From assembly GCA_900546615.1 (NCBI GenBank), contig URDJ01000013.1:1-63282 (forward strand): a DNA stretch of 63,282 nt. Direction: 5' to 3'. Source of the DNA: an uncultured Eubacteriales bacterium. Its GTDB lineage: Bacteria; Bacillota; Clostridia; Oscillospirales; Oscillospiraceae. The position numbers were made by a program, and so were the translations under genes. Shown here piece after piece: positions 9,229-18,274 of the stretch; within the stretch, counting starts at the first letter, position 1; each line of letters starts with the position of its first letter. The notes beneath the pieces were generated by a model that was given only the letters and a program-made list of their open reading frames with translations, did not search any database and was not told where the DNA came from.

Positions 9229-9310
9229 GGGCTTTTTTAGATTTTTTTGCGTCGCTTTTCCCTCGCTCCGCCTCACAAATAGCTGAAACCGTCATAAAAA
9301 CACAAAATTT

Positions 9311-9336
9311 GGCGCCCATCCCTGCGGATGGGCGCC
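9311..9336 (-). terminator. Rho-independent terminator downstream of the coiled-coil gene
   Basis: A perfect 11-bp GC-rich stem (9311-9321 with 9326-9336) and 4-nt loop are followed on the minus strand by AAATTTTGTGTTTTT. It separates the coaD-side transcription unit from mraZ. Confidence 0.85.
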
Positions 9337-9365
9337 AAAACGTCTATATCTAGTGTCGCCGTTTT

Positions 9366-9863
9366 TTATTGGGAAATATTTCTTTGCGCCGCAGGCGGCT
9401 CCTGAGTGCCGGCAGCCGCGCGGAACTGGCTGTGCGAGCTTCGCACCTCGCTGAGCGCTGTGGAGAGCGTTTCCTCCGTCCGTCTGAGCAGGTCCTCGAC
9501 ATAGTCGGATGCAACGCGCTTGAGCTCCGAGGTCCTGTTTTCGGCCGTCGCCATGAGCTCGCTGCTCCTGGCCCTTGCGATGCGCACGATCTCCTGTTCC
9601 TCGACCATGGCCCGGGCCTTTTCCTCAGCCGCGCGCCTTATTGACTCCGCCTCGCGCTTCGCGTTGCCGATGAACTCATCCCTGGCCGAGACCAGCCGCT
9701 TCGCCTCGGACAGCTCCACCGGCAGCTGGGCCTTGATGTCCTCTATCATGTTGAGGACCTTGTCCCGCTCCACGATGCACTTGTCGTTGCCCAGCGGCAC
9801 GCCCCACGCCTCGGATACCATCGAGTACAGCTCCTCGATGAGATCCATGACCTCGTTATCCAT
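9366..9863 (-). CDS. Coiled-coil protein of unknown function (ATPase-stalk/DivIVA-like)
   Basis: A 165-aa soluble, charged protein. Residues about 45-140 are almost entirely helical and rich in Glu, Arg and Ala with heptad character (AKREAESIRRAAEEKARAM), resembling V-ATPase subunit E/H stalks or the C-terminal part of DivIVA. No catalytic motif is seen. It follows coaD with a 3-nt gap, so it is co-transcribed with coaD, rsmD and uvrC. The segment resembles small coiled-coil proteins annotated near coaD in clostridia; a structural or division-linked role is speculation. Confidence 0.7.
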   Translation of the reverse strand: MDNEVMDLIEELYSMVSEAWGVPLGNDKCIVERDKVLNMIEDIKAQLPVELSEAKRLVSARDEFIGNAKREAESIRRAAEEKARAMVEEQEIVRIARARSSELMATAENRTSELKRVASDYVEDLLRRTEETLSTALSEVRSSHSQFRAAAGTQEPPAAQRNISQ

Positions 9864-9866
9864 ACC

Positions 9867-10358
9867 TTATCTTCCTCCCGCTCCGGCTCTCGCCAGTACG
9901 TCTTTTATTATCTCCCTCGGCAAGAACTCGGAAAGGTCCGCCCCGTAGCCCGCCAGCTCCCTCACCACTGACGAACTCAGGAAGGTGTATTTCTCGCTCG
10001 AGGTCAAAAACATGGTCTCCAGCGCAGGGTTTATCGTCTTGTTTATCTGCGCCATCTGGAACTCGTTCTCAAAGTCCGTGCTCGCGCGCAGACCCTTGAC
10101 GATTATCGCGTCCTTATACCGCTTCGCGTACTCGGCCAGAAGCCCGTCGTAGGCATCGACCTCGACGTTCTTGAACCGCGCCACGACCTTCGATATCATC
10201 TCGACCCGTTCCTCAATCGTGAACATCGGCCGCTGCTTTGCCGCATTGTACGCCACCAGCACGATGACCTTGTCAAATATCCGGGCCGTCCTCCTGATGA
10301 TATTCAGATGACCCAGCGTCATGGGGTCGAAGCTGCCGGGGCAGATCGCTGTGCTCAT
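9867..10358 (-). CDS. coaD: Phosphopantetheine adenylyltransferase (CoaD)
   Basis: Penultimate enzyme of coenzyme A synthesis: 4'-phosphopantetheine plus ATP gives dephospho-CoA. The nucleotidyltransferase loop PGSFDPMTLGHLNI is at residues 8-21; the C-terminal region keeps FLSSSVVRELA. The length of 163 aa is normal. Its start overlaps the rsmD stop (ATGA), the common bacterial rsmD-coaD pairing. Confidence 0.97.
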   Translation of the reverse strand: MSTAICPGSFDPMTLGHLNIIRRTARIFDKVIVLVAYNAAKQRPMFTIEERVEMISKVVARFKNVEVDAYDGLLAEYAKRYKDAIIVKGLRASTDFENEFQMAQINKTINPALETMFLTSSEKYTFLSSSVVRELAGYGADLSEFLPREIIKDVLARAGAGGR

Positions 10359-10897
10359 AAGTCAGATTTCCTCTTATACACGCTTATTTTGACCTTGCCG
10401 TAGTTTCTCTCGAGCGTCCTCACATAGGGCGCCCGCGGCTCAGGCAGCGACTTTTCCCGCCTGCTTTCGCACACGATTATACCACCTTCGGTCAGTATGT
10501 CAACATTTTGGATTATTTCAAGCGATTTGTCAAGCATATCCGAATCATAGGGCGGGTCGAGGAAGATCATGTCAAATTTCCCCGCGCCGCGCAGGTAGCC
10601 GATGGAGTCCGTCTGCACGACCTTCGCCGTGAAGCGGCATTTGGCGAGGTTTTCCTTTACTATACTCACGGCCTCGCGGCTCTCGTCCACGAACACGCAG
10701 TCCGCCGCGCCCCTTGACAGCGCCTCTATCCCCAGCTGGCCGGTCCCCGCAAACAGGTCGAGCACACGCCTGCCCTCGATATCGAACTGTATTATATTGA
10801 ACACGGCCTCCTTGACCACGTCAGTCGTCGGCCTTATATCCATACCCGACGGCTCACGGAGCTTCCGCCCCCGCGCAGTTCCCGTTATGACTCTCAT
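10355..10897 (-). CDS. rsmD: RsmD, 16S rRNA (G966-N2) methyltransferase
   Basis: Modifies G966 of 16S rRNA in the assembled small subunit. The protein starts MRVITGTARGRKL, carries RPTTDVVKEAVFNII and DLFAGTGQLGIEALSRGA for SAM binding, and ends its catalytic core with FLDPPYDSD, the NPPY-type motif of N-methyltransferases. It has 180 aa and overlaps both coaD and uvrC by 4 nt. Confidence 0.95.
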   Translation of the reverse strand: MRVITGTARGRKLREPSGMDIRPTTDVVKEAVFNIIQFDIEGRRVLDLFAGTGQLGIEALSRGAADCVFVDESREAVSIVKENLAKCRFTAKVVQTDSIGYLRGAGKFDMIFLDPPYDSDMLDKSLEIIQNVDILTEGGIIVCESRREKSLPEPRAPYVRTLERNYGKVKISVYKRKSDL

Positions 10898-12717
10898 TCG
10901 TCCTCTCCTCCCCCGTGATAGTGCTCATACACGGCCCGAGCCGTATTTTTCGGCACCGCCCGCTCCAGTTCCTCGAGGCTCGCGGCTTTTATGGCCTTTA
11001 TCGTACCGAAATGCCGCAGCAGTTCAGCCCTGCGCTTCTCGCCCACGCCCTTTATGTCGTCGAGCGCGGAGTGCAGCTTCGCCGTCCTGAGGCTGCGCTG
11101 GTACTCTATCGCAAACCTGTGCGTCTCCTCCTGTATCGTGCCTATGAAGGCGAAGACCGCAGGATTGCCGTTTATGCCTATCTCCTCACCCTCCGGCGTT
11201 GTGAGCGCCCGGGTGCGGTGTTTGTCGTCCTTGACCATGCCGTAAACAGGCAGCTCGAGGCCCAGCTCGCGCAGGGTGTCCAGCGCTGCGGCGGCGTGCA
11301 CGCTGCCGCCGTCTATGAGCAGCAGATCCGGCACCTCGCAGAACTTCAGGTCTCCGTCCAGCAGTCTCTGGAACCTCCGGCCCACGGCCTCGCGCATGGA
11401 GGCGTAGTCGTCAGGGCCGGAGACGTCCTTCATCCTGAACTTCCTGTAGTCCCGTTTGAGCGGCCTGCCGTGAACGAACACGGTCATGGCGGCGACTATG
11501 CCCTCCGAGCCGAGGTTCGAGACGTCAAAGGCCTCTATCCTCTCCGGCGTCGTGGGCAGCTCCAGCGTCTTTTGCAGCCACTCGAGCGTCTTGAGCGACT
11601 TCTGCGCCGAGGTCGCGGCCCGCTCGGACTCCTCCCTGGCATTCGTCACGGCGCTCTGTACGAGCTTCAGCCTGTCGCCCCGCCTGGGCGTCTCCACCGA
11701 CACCTTATGCCCCGCCTGCTCAGTGAAGAGCCGCGAGAGCGCCTCGGCATCCTCCGCCTCCGTCTGGAGCAGTATGAACTTGGGCCACGCTCCCCTCTGA
11801 GCGTAATACTGGCGGATAAGCCCGGAGAGCGCCTCGCCGTCGTCCTCAAGCGGCTCGTCCATCAGCTCGAAGTCCTTGGCCGCGAGGTCGCCGCCCACAA
11901 AGTGCAAAACGGAAAAGCAGCTCCTCGCTCCACGGTAAAAGCCCACGGCGTCCGTGTCCGCGTACACCGCAGAGATGACCCTCTGCCGGTTCCCGAGACC
12001 CTCGATGGCGCGTATTCTGTCCCGGTAGGACGCAGCCAGCTCGAACTTCCACTCCTCCGAGGCGGCGAGCATCTTCGCGTTCAACTCGTCCGTCAGCTCC
12101 TTCGTTTTCCCGCCGAGTATGAGCGCAGCGTGCTCAATGGCGGCACGGTATTCCTCCGCCGTATGTCCCTCCATGCACCAGCCCGCGCAGGCGCCCATGT
12201 GATGGTTCAGGCAGGGTCGTGCTCTGCCGATATCCCGCGGGAACTTTCGAGTGCAGGTGGGCAGCTGCAGCGCCTTGCACAGCGTATCTATTATGTCCTT
12301 CGTCACGCTGCGCCCGCCGAAAGGCCCAAAGTACCGTGCCCCGTCCTTCGCATAGCGGTTCGTCAACGTGAACCTCGGATACTCCTCCCGCTCGTCCAGC
12401 CGGATATATGGATAACCCTTGTCATCCTTTAAAAGTATATTGTAATACGGCTTGTGCCGCTTTATGAGCGAGTTTTCGAGCACCAGTGCCTCGAACTCGC
12501 TCGTCACCACTATGACGTCGAAGTCCGAGACCTTGTCGGCCATGGCCGCGACCTTGGGCAGGTGCTCGCCCCGGAAATAGCTCGACACGCGGTTTTTGAG
12601 CGCTTTGGCCTTACCGACGTAGATGACCTCGCCGCGCGCGTCCTTCATTATATACACGCCGGGCAAGAGCGGCAGGCGGTTTGCCTTTTCCCGCAGTTGC
12701 GGCAGCTTCTCGTTCAT
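10894..12717 (-). CDS. uvrC: UvrC, excinuclease ABC subunit C
   Basis: Makes the two incisions in nucleotide excision repair after UvrAB loading. Order: GIY-YIG nuclease (LLPGVYIMKD...VIYVGKA), a UVR motif (ELTDELNAKMLAASEEW), the RNase H-like domain (EAFDVSNLGSEG and DLLLIDGG) and a C-terminal helix-hairpin-helix (IKGVGEKRRAELLRHF). The ATG at 12717 overlaps the stop of the DMT transporter as ATGA and gives 607 aa; a longer frame upstream is not conserved-looking. Confidence 0.96.
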   Translation of the reverse strand: MNEKLPQLREKANRLPLLPGVYIMKDARGEVIYVGKAKALKNRVSSYFRGEHLPKVAAMADKVSDFDVIVVTSEFEALVLENSLIKRHKPYYNILLKDDKGYPYIRLDEREEYPRFTLTNRYAKDGARYFGPFGGRSVTKDIIDTLCKALQLPTCTRKFPRDIGRARPCLNHHMGACAGWCMEGHTAEEYRAAIEHAALILGGKTKELTDELNAKMLAASEEWKFELAASYRDRIRAIEGLGNRQRVISAVYADTDAVGFYRGARSCFSVLHFVGGDLAAKDFELMDEPLEDDGEALSGLIRQYYAQRGAWPKFILLQTEAEDAEALSRLFTEQAGHKVSVETPRRGDRLKLVQSAVTNAREESERAATSAQKSLKTLEWLQKTLELPTTPERIEAFDVSNLGSEGIVAAMTVFVHGRPLKRDYRKFRMKDVSGPDDYASMREAVGRRFQRLLDGDLKFCEVPDLLLIDGGSVHAAAALDTLRELGLELPVYGMVKDDKHRTRALTTPEGEEIGINGNPAVFAFIGTIQEETHRFAIEYQRSLRTAKLHSALDDIKGVGEKRRAELLRHFGTIKAIKAASLEELERAVPKNTARAVYEHYHGGGEDE

Positions 12718-13583
12718 GCGGACCTCTCCCTCTCGCGCAGGTCGCCGTGCACGCACCATGCCGTGATGGTCGCGACGACCACGACACCTCCCATGAGCGC
12801 CCACATGCCCGGGGCCTCGCCGTCAAATATGAACACCCACACGGGGTTGAGCAGCGGCTCGAGCGCGCCCAGCAGCGAGCAGGCCAGCGGCGGGCAGGCA
12901 CCGGAGGCCCGCCCCAGCAGTACATAGGGTATGCCCAGCTGCACCACGCCGAGTATAAGTATGCAAACGACCGGCTCCGTTGCAAGCTCCGGCGGCTCAG
13001 ACGCCAGAAACGGCAGGCTCACGAGGAAGGTCAGGCAGTGCGCCGTAAGTATGGCGCTCATCCGCTCGCTCTCCGTCGCCCCGCCGAGGCTCATATAGTA
13101 CAGCGCGAAGGCGATCCCGGCCGCAATGGCCACGCAGTTTCCCAGAAGGTGCCCCGGCGTGAGCTGGTCGAAGAAAAACAGCGAGATTCCCCCCATGGTC
13201 AGTACCACTGCGGCGATATCCGCCCGCGAGAACTTCTTTTTCAGAAACAGCACCGAGAACACGACGATGAACATAGGCGCAGTGAACTGCAAGACGATGG
13301 AGTTTGCCGCGGTGGTGAGCTTGTTTGCCGCGACGAAGCAGCTGAGCGTGCAGCAGAGCGCGAGGCCCCCGAGCGCGCTTCGCCTGTTCAGCGTGAAGCC
13401 TATCCTCTTATAACGCATATACGCGAACATCACGCCCCCCGCTATGAGGCTGCGTATGCCCGCTATGACCATGGAGTTCCACGGTATCAGCTTTATGAAT
13501 ATGCCCGCTATGCTCCACATTGCCGCGCACAGCAGCATTTCAAAGACGGCCCTGTTCCTGCTCAACGCTCTGTCACCCTTCAT
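12714..13583 (-). CDS. EamA/DMT-family transporter
   Basis: A 289-aa membrane protein with about ten hydrophobic helices in two related halves, typical of drug/metabolite (EamA) exporters. The first half begins MLLCAAMWSIAGIFIKLIP, and the second half repeats the pattern with LLGALEPLLNPVWVFIF. The substrate cannot be read from sequence. It lies between the HPr gene and uvrC and overlaps uvrC by 4 nt, so it is probably co-transcribed with the repair gene rather than functionally linked to it. Confidence 0.88.
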   Translation of the reverse strand: MKGDRALSRNRAVFEMLLCAAMWSIAGIFIKLIPWNSMVIAGIRSLIAGGVMFAYMRYKRIGFTLNRRSALGGLALCCTLSCFVAANKLTTAANSIVLQFTAPMFIVVFSVLFLKKKFSRADIAAVVLTMGGISLFFFDQLTPGHLLGNCVAIAAGIAFALYYMSLGGATESERMSAILTAHCLTFLVSLPFLASEPPELATEPVVCILILGVVQLGIPYVLLGRASGACPPLACSLLGALEPLLNPVWVFIFDGEAPGMWALMGGVVVVATITAWCVHGDLRERERSA

Positions 13584-13642
13584 ATTAACTGCAAAAGCGG
13601 GAGCGTGCAGAACACGCCCCCGCAGTTACTTTGTCGCGCGGA

Positions 13643-13906
13643 TCACTCGGAGAAATCGGAGTCGATAAGCTCAGACAGCGTAGCAATGGCCTCGTTCTCA
13701 TCCACACCGTCAGCCACGATGTTCACGGCAGTGCCCTTGACTATGCCGAGCGAGAGGACACCGAGCAGGCTCTTCGCATTGACGCGCCGCTCATCTCTCT
13801 CGATCCAGATGCTGCTCTTGAACTCGTTGGCCTTCTGGATGAAGAAGGTCGCCGGCCTCGCGTGAAGACCTACCTGATTGTTTATTGTTACCTCTTTGGA
13901 TATCAC
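13643..13906 (-). CDS. ptsH: HPr-family phosphocarrier protein
   Basis: Small 87-aa phosphocarrier of the sugar phosphotransferase system. The GTG at 13904-13906 is preferred because GGAG lies 9 nt upstream; this numbering puts the catalytic histidine at His15 (GLHARPATFF) and the regulatory serine at Ser46 (NAKSLLGVLSLG). Both sites present argue for HPr rather than Crh, which lacks the histidine. No enzyme I or EII gene is in the window. It has its own promoter. Confidence 0.93.
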   Translation of the reverse strand: MISKEVTINNQVGLHARPATFFIQKANEFKSSIWIERDERRVNAKSLLGVLSLGIVKGTAVNIVADGVDENEAIATLSELIDSDFSE

Positions 13907-13961
13907 TAAGAGCCACTCCTTCCACAACCCCTGCCTGTTTATTCAGGCTTCATACAATGTT

Positions 13962-13990
13962 AAGATACCAAATTTCCTTCCAAACGTCAA
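13962..13990 (-). promoter_or_regulatory. Promoter of the HPr gene
   Basis: TTGACG (-35, 13985-13990) and TATCTT (-10, 13962-13967) are 17 bp apart on the minus strand. The short leader contains a GCCTG/CAGGC hairpin at 13934-13949. Confidence 0.7.
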
Positions 13991-14046
13991 CTGCTTTTCT
14001 CGATTTCTCCGTTTAGAACAAGAGCCGGGCGGGGCAAAAGCCCGAT

Positions 14047-16422
14047 TTATTTAAGTTCGACTACGGTAACGCCGGTCTCTCCCTCGCCGTAGCGCCCCAG
14101 CCTGAAGGACTTGACCGCCCTGTTTCTTCTGAGCGACTGCTGCACCGCCTGTCTGAGTGCGCCGGTGCCCTTGCCGTGGATTATCGTCACCGTATGCAGC
14201 TTCCCCATTACCGCCGAATCCAGGTACTGCTCGAGCACGGGTATCGCTTCAATAGTCTCAAGTCCACGGAGATCCAGCTCCGCGGGCACCGCCGCCTCGC
14301 GGAAAACGGCCGAGCCGCCCGAGACGGCCGGCTGTTTTTTCTTTTGCTGCTCCGTGACGCGCACCTCGTTCTGCTTGGCCGTCACGTTCATTATACCCGC
14401 TTTGAGACTCAGCGAACCGTCCTTATTTATACCCGTTACCTCGGCTTTTACTCCCATGGAGAGAATCTCCACCGTGTCGCCGACCACCGCCGGGCGCGTC
14501 GGGCCGCGCTTTTCCTCCGGCATCACCGGCTTTTCGGCGAAGCTCTCCTCCGCCTCGTTGAGCCTTCTCCTAAGCTCCGCGCGGGCCTCGTTCGCTGCGC
14601 GGTGGTCCTCGGCGTCGTTCGCTCGCCGGCGCATCTCGTCTATCTCCGCAAAGGCGGCCTCCGCAGTCTCCCGTGCCTCGGCGATTATCCGCTCCGCATC
14701 GCGCTTTGCCTTCAGCTCTGCCTTCTCCAGCCGCAGGCTCAGCTCCACCTTGAGCTTTGCCGACTCCTTGCGGTTTTCCTCGGCCTCCCTGAGTTTTTTC
14801 TGCGCCTCGTCCCGGTCGTGCTCCAGCGACTGGCGCACGGCCTCGAGCTTCTCTATCGTCGCCTCAAAGCTCGCGCTCTCCGTGCCGACACGGCCTCTCG
14901 CGTCCTCTATGACCTCCGCAGGCACGCCCAGCCGCTCCGAGATGGCAAAGGCGTTCGACTTGCCCGGTATGCCCACCAGCAGCCTGTACGTAGGTCTCAG
15001 CGTCGCCACGTCGAACTCGCAGGAGGCGTTCACCACGCCCTTCGCCGTCGTCGCGTAGACCTTCAGCTCCGCATAGTGCGTCGTCGCGGCGATGACGCTG
15101 CCCCTCTTTCTCGCGTACTCGATTATGGATATCGCCAGCGCCGCGCCCTCCGTCGGGTCCGTGCCCGCGCCAAGCTCGTCAAAGAGGATGAGTGTATTAG
15201 GCCCGCACTCATTAAGTATGCGCACGATGTTCGTCATGTGCGAGGAAAAAGTCGATAAACTCTGCTCGATGCTTTGTTCGTCACCTATATCGGCCAAAAC
15301 CGCGTCAAATACCGGCACGCTGCTGCCGTCCCCGGCGGGCAGGTGCAGGCCGCAGGCAGCCATGACGCACATGAGGCCGATGGTCTTGAGCGCCACCGTC
15401 TTGCCGCCCGTGTTCGGGCCGGTTATGACGAGCGTGTCGAACTCGCCGCCCAGCTCGAGGTCTATGGGCACCGCCGTATCCTTCGGCAGCAACGGGTGAC
15501 GGGTCTTGCGTAGCACCACCGCTCGCTCGGATATCTCGGGCTCCATGCCCTCGTAGTCGTAGCTGAGCTTCGCCTTGGCGAAGATGAGGTCCAGCGACAC
15601 GAGTATGCCGAAGTCGCGCGAGATATCCTCCGCGTGCGCGGCGCAGTCGGCGGAAAGCTCCATCAGTATGCGCTCTATCTCCGTTTTCTCCCGCGCTCTC
15701 AGCTCGCGCAGCTCGTTGTTGGCCTTCACCGCCGCCATCGGCTCTATGAACAGCGTCGCGCCCGAGGCGGACACGTCGTGCACAAGCCCCGGCACGGCGT
15801 TTTTGAACTCTGCCTTTACCGGCACAACATAGCGCTCCGAGCGCGTCGTGATGATCGGCTCCTGAAGGGCCTTTGCATAGCTCGGAGATGAGATTATCTT
15901 CTGCAGCGCCTCGCGCACCCGCGAGGACGCCGCGCGTATGAGCCGCCGTATCGAGGCCAGCTCCGGGCTGGCCGAGTCCGCAAGTTCGTCCTCGCCCGCT
16001 ATGGAGCCGGTTATCTTGTCCTCGAGAAAGCGGTTCGTTATGAGCGAGTTGAAAAGCCCGTCTATGCAGGTCTTTTCATTCCCCCTGCCGTCGCCGGCGG
16101 CATAGCTGCGCGCCTGCCGCGCGGCGGTGAGCACGCCCGCTATATCCATAAGCTCGCGTATGTTGAGGCATCCGCCCATGTCCGCGCGCGACAGGCTCGC
16201 GCGCACGTCCTTCACCCCGGAGAACGATGGGCTGCCGCGCTTTACCATCATGCCCCGCGCGGCGCTGGTCTCTGCCAGCAGCCGCTTCGCCGCGGCTCTG
16301 TCCGTCGTTGGCGAGAGCGCCATGGCGCGCTCCTTCGCCGCCTCGCTCACCGCGCGCTTTGCGAGCATCTCCAGTATCGCGGGCAGCTCCAGCGTGGCGG
16401 CCGATCTCTCGTATTGCGTCAT
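14047..16422 (-). CDS. mutS2: MutS2, ribosome-rescue/recombination ATPase with Smr nuclease domain
   Basis: A 791-aa protein with MutS-like clamp and ATPase domains (Walker A in ITGPNTGGKTVALKTIG; Walker B in LILFDELGAGTDP), a long coiled coil (about residues 510-630) and a C-terminal Smr domain (LDLRGLETIEA, then HGKGTGALR). There is no N-terminal mismatch-binding domain, which separates it from MutS1. MutS2 proteins act on collided ribosomes and limit homologous recombination. Its start is immediately after the recO stop. Confidence 0.96.
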   Translation of the reverse strand: MTQYERSAATLELPAILEMLAKRAVSEAAKERAMALSPTTDRAAAKRLLAETSAARGMMVKRGSPSFSGVKDVRASLSRADMGGCLNIRELMDIAGVLTAARQARSYAAGDGRGNEKTCIDGLFNSLITNRFLEDKITGSIAGEDELADSASPELASIRRLIRAASSRVREALQKIISSPSYAKALQEPIITTRSERYVVPVKAEFKNAVPGLVHDVSASGATLFIEPMAAVKANNELRELRAREKTEIERILMELSADCAAHAEDISRDFGILVSLDLIFAKAKLSYDYEGMEPEISERAVVLRKTRHPLLPKDTAVPIDLELGGEFDTLVITGPNTGGKTVALKTIGLMCVMAACGLHLPAGDGSSVPVFDAVLADIGDEQSIEQSLSTFSSHMTNIVRILNECGPNTLILFDELGAGTDPTEGAALAISIIEYARKRGSVIAATTHYAELKVYATTAKGVVNASCEFDVATLRPTYRLLVGIPGKSNAFAISERLGVPAEVIEDARGRVGTESASFEATIEKLEAVRQSLEHDRDEAQKKLREAEENRKESAKLKVELSLRLEKAELKAKRDAERIIAEARETAEAAFAEIDEMRRRANDAEDHRAANEARAELRRRLNEAEESFAEKPVMPEEKRGPTRPAVVGDTVEILSMGVKAEVTGINKDGSLSLKAGIMNVTAKQNEVRVTEQQKKKQPAVSGGSAVFREAAVPAELDLRGLETIEAIPVLEQYLDSAVMGKLHTVTIIHGKGTGALRQAVQQSLRRNRAVKSFRLGRYGEGETGVTVVELK

Positions 16423-16423
16423 C

Positions 16424-17161
16424 TTATTTCCTTACCCTCTTGTAGTAGTCGAGGCTGGCGAAGCCCCGGTCCAGCTCGTATAGCAGATAGGCCTCGCAGA
16501 CCTGCCCCAGCCGCCGGAGTGCCTCGGGGTCAAGCCTGAAGGAAAATACCTTTTTCGGCTCGGCGTCCACGATATAGCGCATGGCTTCGATGACCGCGGA
16601 GTCCACCGGCAGGCCGTCCGGCCTCGGGCAGTTGGAGCAGTACAGCTCGCCGTGGGCGGGTACGATGTATCCGCTCTCCATCTCGGCCTTGCCGCACTTT
16701 GCGCAGCCCTCCAGCTCCGGCCGGTAACCGGAAAGGCACATGAGCCGCAGCTCGAAGGCTGCCTTTACCTGCTCGGGCGGGCAGATGCCCTCCGAGAGCG
16801 CATAGAGGCTGTTGAGGCCGAGCTGCAATATCTCCGGCTCCGGGCAGTCCTCGTCCGACACTGCCTCGAGCAGCTCGGCTATATAGCTGCCGAGCGCCAG
16901 CAGCTCGAGCTTGCCGCGCAGGCCCCGGAACTGCTCCACCGTCGTGGCCTCGTTTATCGTCCAGTAGCCCTTGCTGCCGAAAAGCGTCAGCTCCGAAAAG
17001 CACAGAAGCTGCGTCGCCGCAGCAAGCTTGCTCCTCGTCCTCGCCACGCCGCGGGCCTTGGCCGTCAGCTTGCCCTCCGTCTCGGTCAGGATGGTGAGTA
17101 TCTTGTCCGATTCCTTGTACTTGGCCTCGCGCAGGATGAGGCCCCTTGTCGTGTGGTACAT
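16424..17161 (-). CDS. recO: RecO, recombination mediator
   Basis: DNA repair protein that works with RecR to load RecA on SSB-coated DNA. The 245-aa protein has the N-terminal OB-fold start (TTRGLILREAKYKESDKIL) and the zinc-binding four-cysteine region CAKCGKAEMES...LYCSNCPR. A GAGGAG site lies 6 nt before the ATG. It follows yqzL and era, the conserved Firmicute order era-yqzL-recO. Confidence 0.95.
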   Translation of the reverse strand: MYHTTRGLILREAKYKESDKILTILTETEGKLTAKARGVARTRSKLAAATQLLCFSELTLFGSKGYWTINEATTVEQFRGLRGKLELLALGSYIAELLEAVSDEDCPEPEILQLGLNSLYALSEGICPPEQVKAAFELRLMCLSGYRPELEGCAKCGKAEMESGYIVPAHGELYCSNCPRPDGLPVDSAVIEAMRYIVDAEPKKVFSFRLDPEALRRLGQVCEAYLLYELDRGFASLDYYKRVRK

Positions 17162-17192
17162 ATGTATCTCCTCGCAGTCAGAATGGGGACGG

Positions 17193-17333
17193 TCAGGCTT
17201 TAGCCGCCCCCTCGTCTGTTTTCACCGGTTCTGGTCTTGCCTTTTCATTCTGCTCCTGCCTCTCCCGGCTCATGAGCCAGTAGAACGGCTCGCCCGTCTC
17301 CCGAAACAGCGCCCAGAAGCTGTCGTCCTTCAC
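17193..17333 (-). CDS. yqzL: YqzL-like small protein
   Basis: A 46-aa frame between era and recO. The start is the GTG at 17331-17333 with AGAGGTG a few nt upstream; a second GTG at 17342 is possible. The protein begins MKDDSFWALFRETGEPFY and continues WLMSRERQEQNEK. In Bacillus the gene in this exact position is yqzL, about 47 aa, with the same FxxTGxxxxYLLF-type core (here FRETGEPFYWLM). The function is unknown. The call rests on position, length and that core motif. Confidence 0.8.
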   Translation of the reverse strand: MKDDSFWALFRETGEPFYWLMSRERQEQNEKARPEPVKTDEGAAKA

Positions 17334-17389
17334 GGTTATCACCTCTGAGCCTAGTTTTTGCAGATGAGGTCTCTTTAGCTATGGTAAAT

Positions 17390-18274
17390 TTAATCGTTAA
17401 ACCCGAAATTCCTCAAAAGCGGCTGTGAGTCGCGCCAGTTCTCCTTCACCTTCACCCATGTCTTGAGGTACACCTTCGTGCCAAGAATGTCCTCCATATC
17501 CTTGCGCGCCATCTCGCCCACTTTGCCGAGCATGGCGCCGTTTTTGCCTATTATTATGCCCTTGTGGCTGGCTTTTTCGCAGTATATCGTCGCGTCCAGC
17601 TCGATGACGCCGTCCTCGCGCTCGTGAAACCTCGTTATCTCCACTGCCGTGCCGTGCGGCACCTCCTTATCGAGGCACCAGAGCAGCTTTTCGCGCAGAA
17701 GCTCGGCGCACAGCTGCTTTTCCGGCTGGTCGGTGTACATGTCCTCCGGGAACAGGTGCGGCCCAGGCTGGGCGAACTTCTCAAGCTCCGACATGAGCGC
17801 CTCGAGCCCGTCGCCCTTCTTCGCCGAGATGGGCACTATGGCGTCAAAATTGTGCGCCTGCGCGTAGGCCGAGATGACAGACAAGAGCTCCGGCTTCTCC
17901 ACCGTGTCTATCTTGTTAATAGCGAGCACCGACGGCGAGCGCGACGCGCGTATCTGCTTTATAAGCTCAGTCTCCTGAGGCCCCAAAGAGGCTATCGGCT
18001 CCACGACAAGCACGACGGCGTCCACGTCCGCGACGCTCTCGCGCACGACCTTGTCCATATACTCGCCCAGCCGCGTCCGCGCCCTGTGGAAGCCCGGCGT
18101 GTCCATGAGAACGAGCTGGGTGTCGCCCCGGTTTATTATCGCGGTTATCCTGTTTCGCGTCGTCTGGGGCTTATTCGAGACTATGGCGACCTTCTCGCCC
18201 ACGAGGGCGTTCGTCAGCGTGCTCTTGCCCACGTTGGGGCGGCCCGCTATGGTTATCATTGCATTTTTATCCAT
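17390..18274 (-). CDS. era: Era, ribosome-assembly GTPase
   Basis: GTPase that binds the 3' end of 16S rRNA during 30S maturation. G1 is GRPNVGKSTL, G3 is DTPGFH, G4 is NKID and G5 is in ISAKKGDG; the C-terminal KH domain includes IIIGKNGAMLGKVG. The length of 294 aa is standard. The start overlaps the rarD stop by 8 nt. Confidence 0.97.
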   Translation of the reverse strand: MDKNAMITIAGRPNVGKSTLTNALVGEKVAIVSNKPQTTRNRITAIINRGDTQLVLMDTPGFHRARTRLGEYMDKVVRESVADVDAVVLVVEPIASLGPQETELIKQIRASRSPSVLAINKIDTVEKPELLSVISAYAQAHNFDAIVPISAKKGDGLEALMSELEKFAQPGPHLFPEDMYTDQPEKQLCAELLREKLLWCLDKEVPHGTAVEITRFHEREDGVIELDATIYCEKASHKGIIIGKNGAMLGKVGEMARKDMEDILGTKVYLKTWVKVKENWRDSQPLLRNFGFND

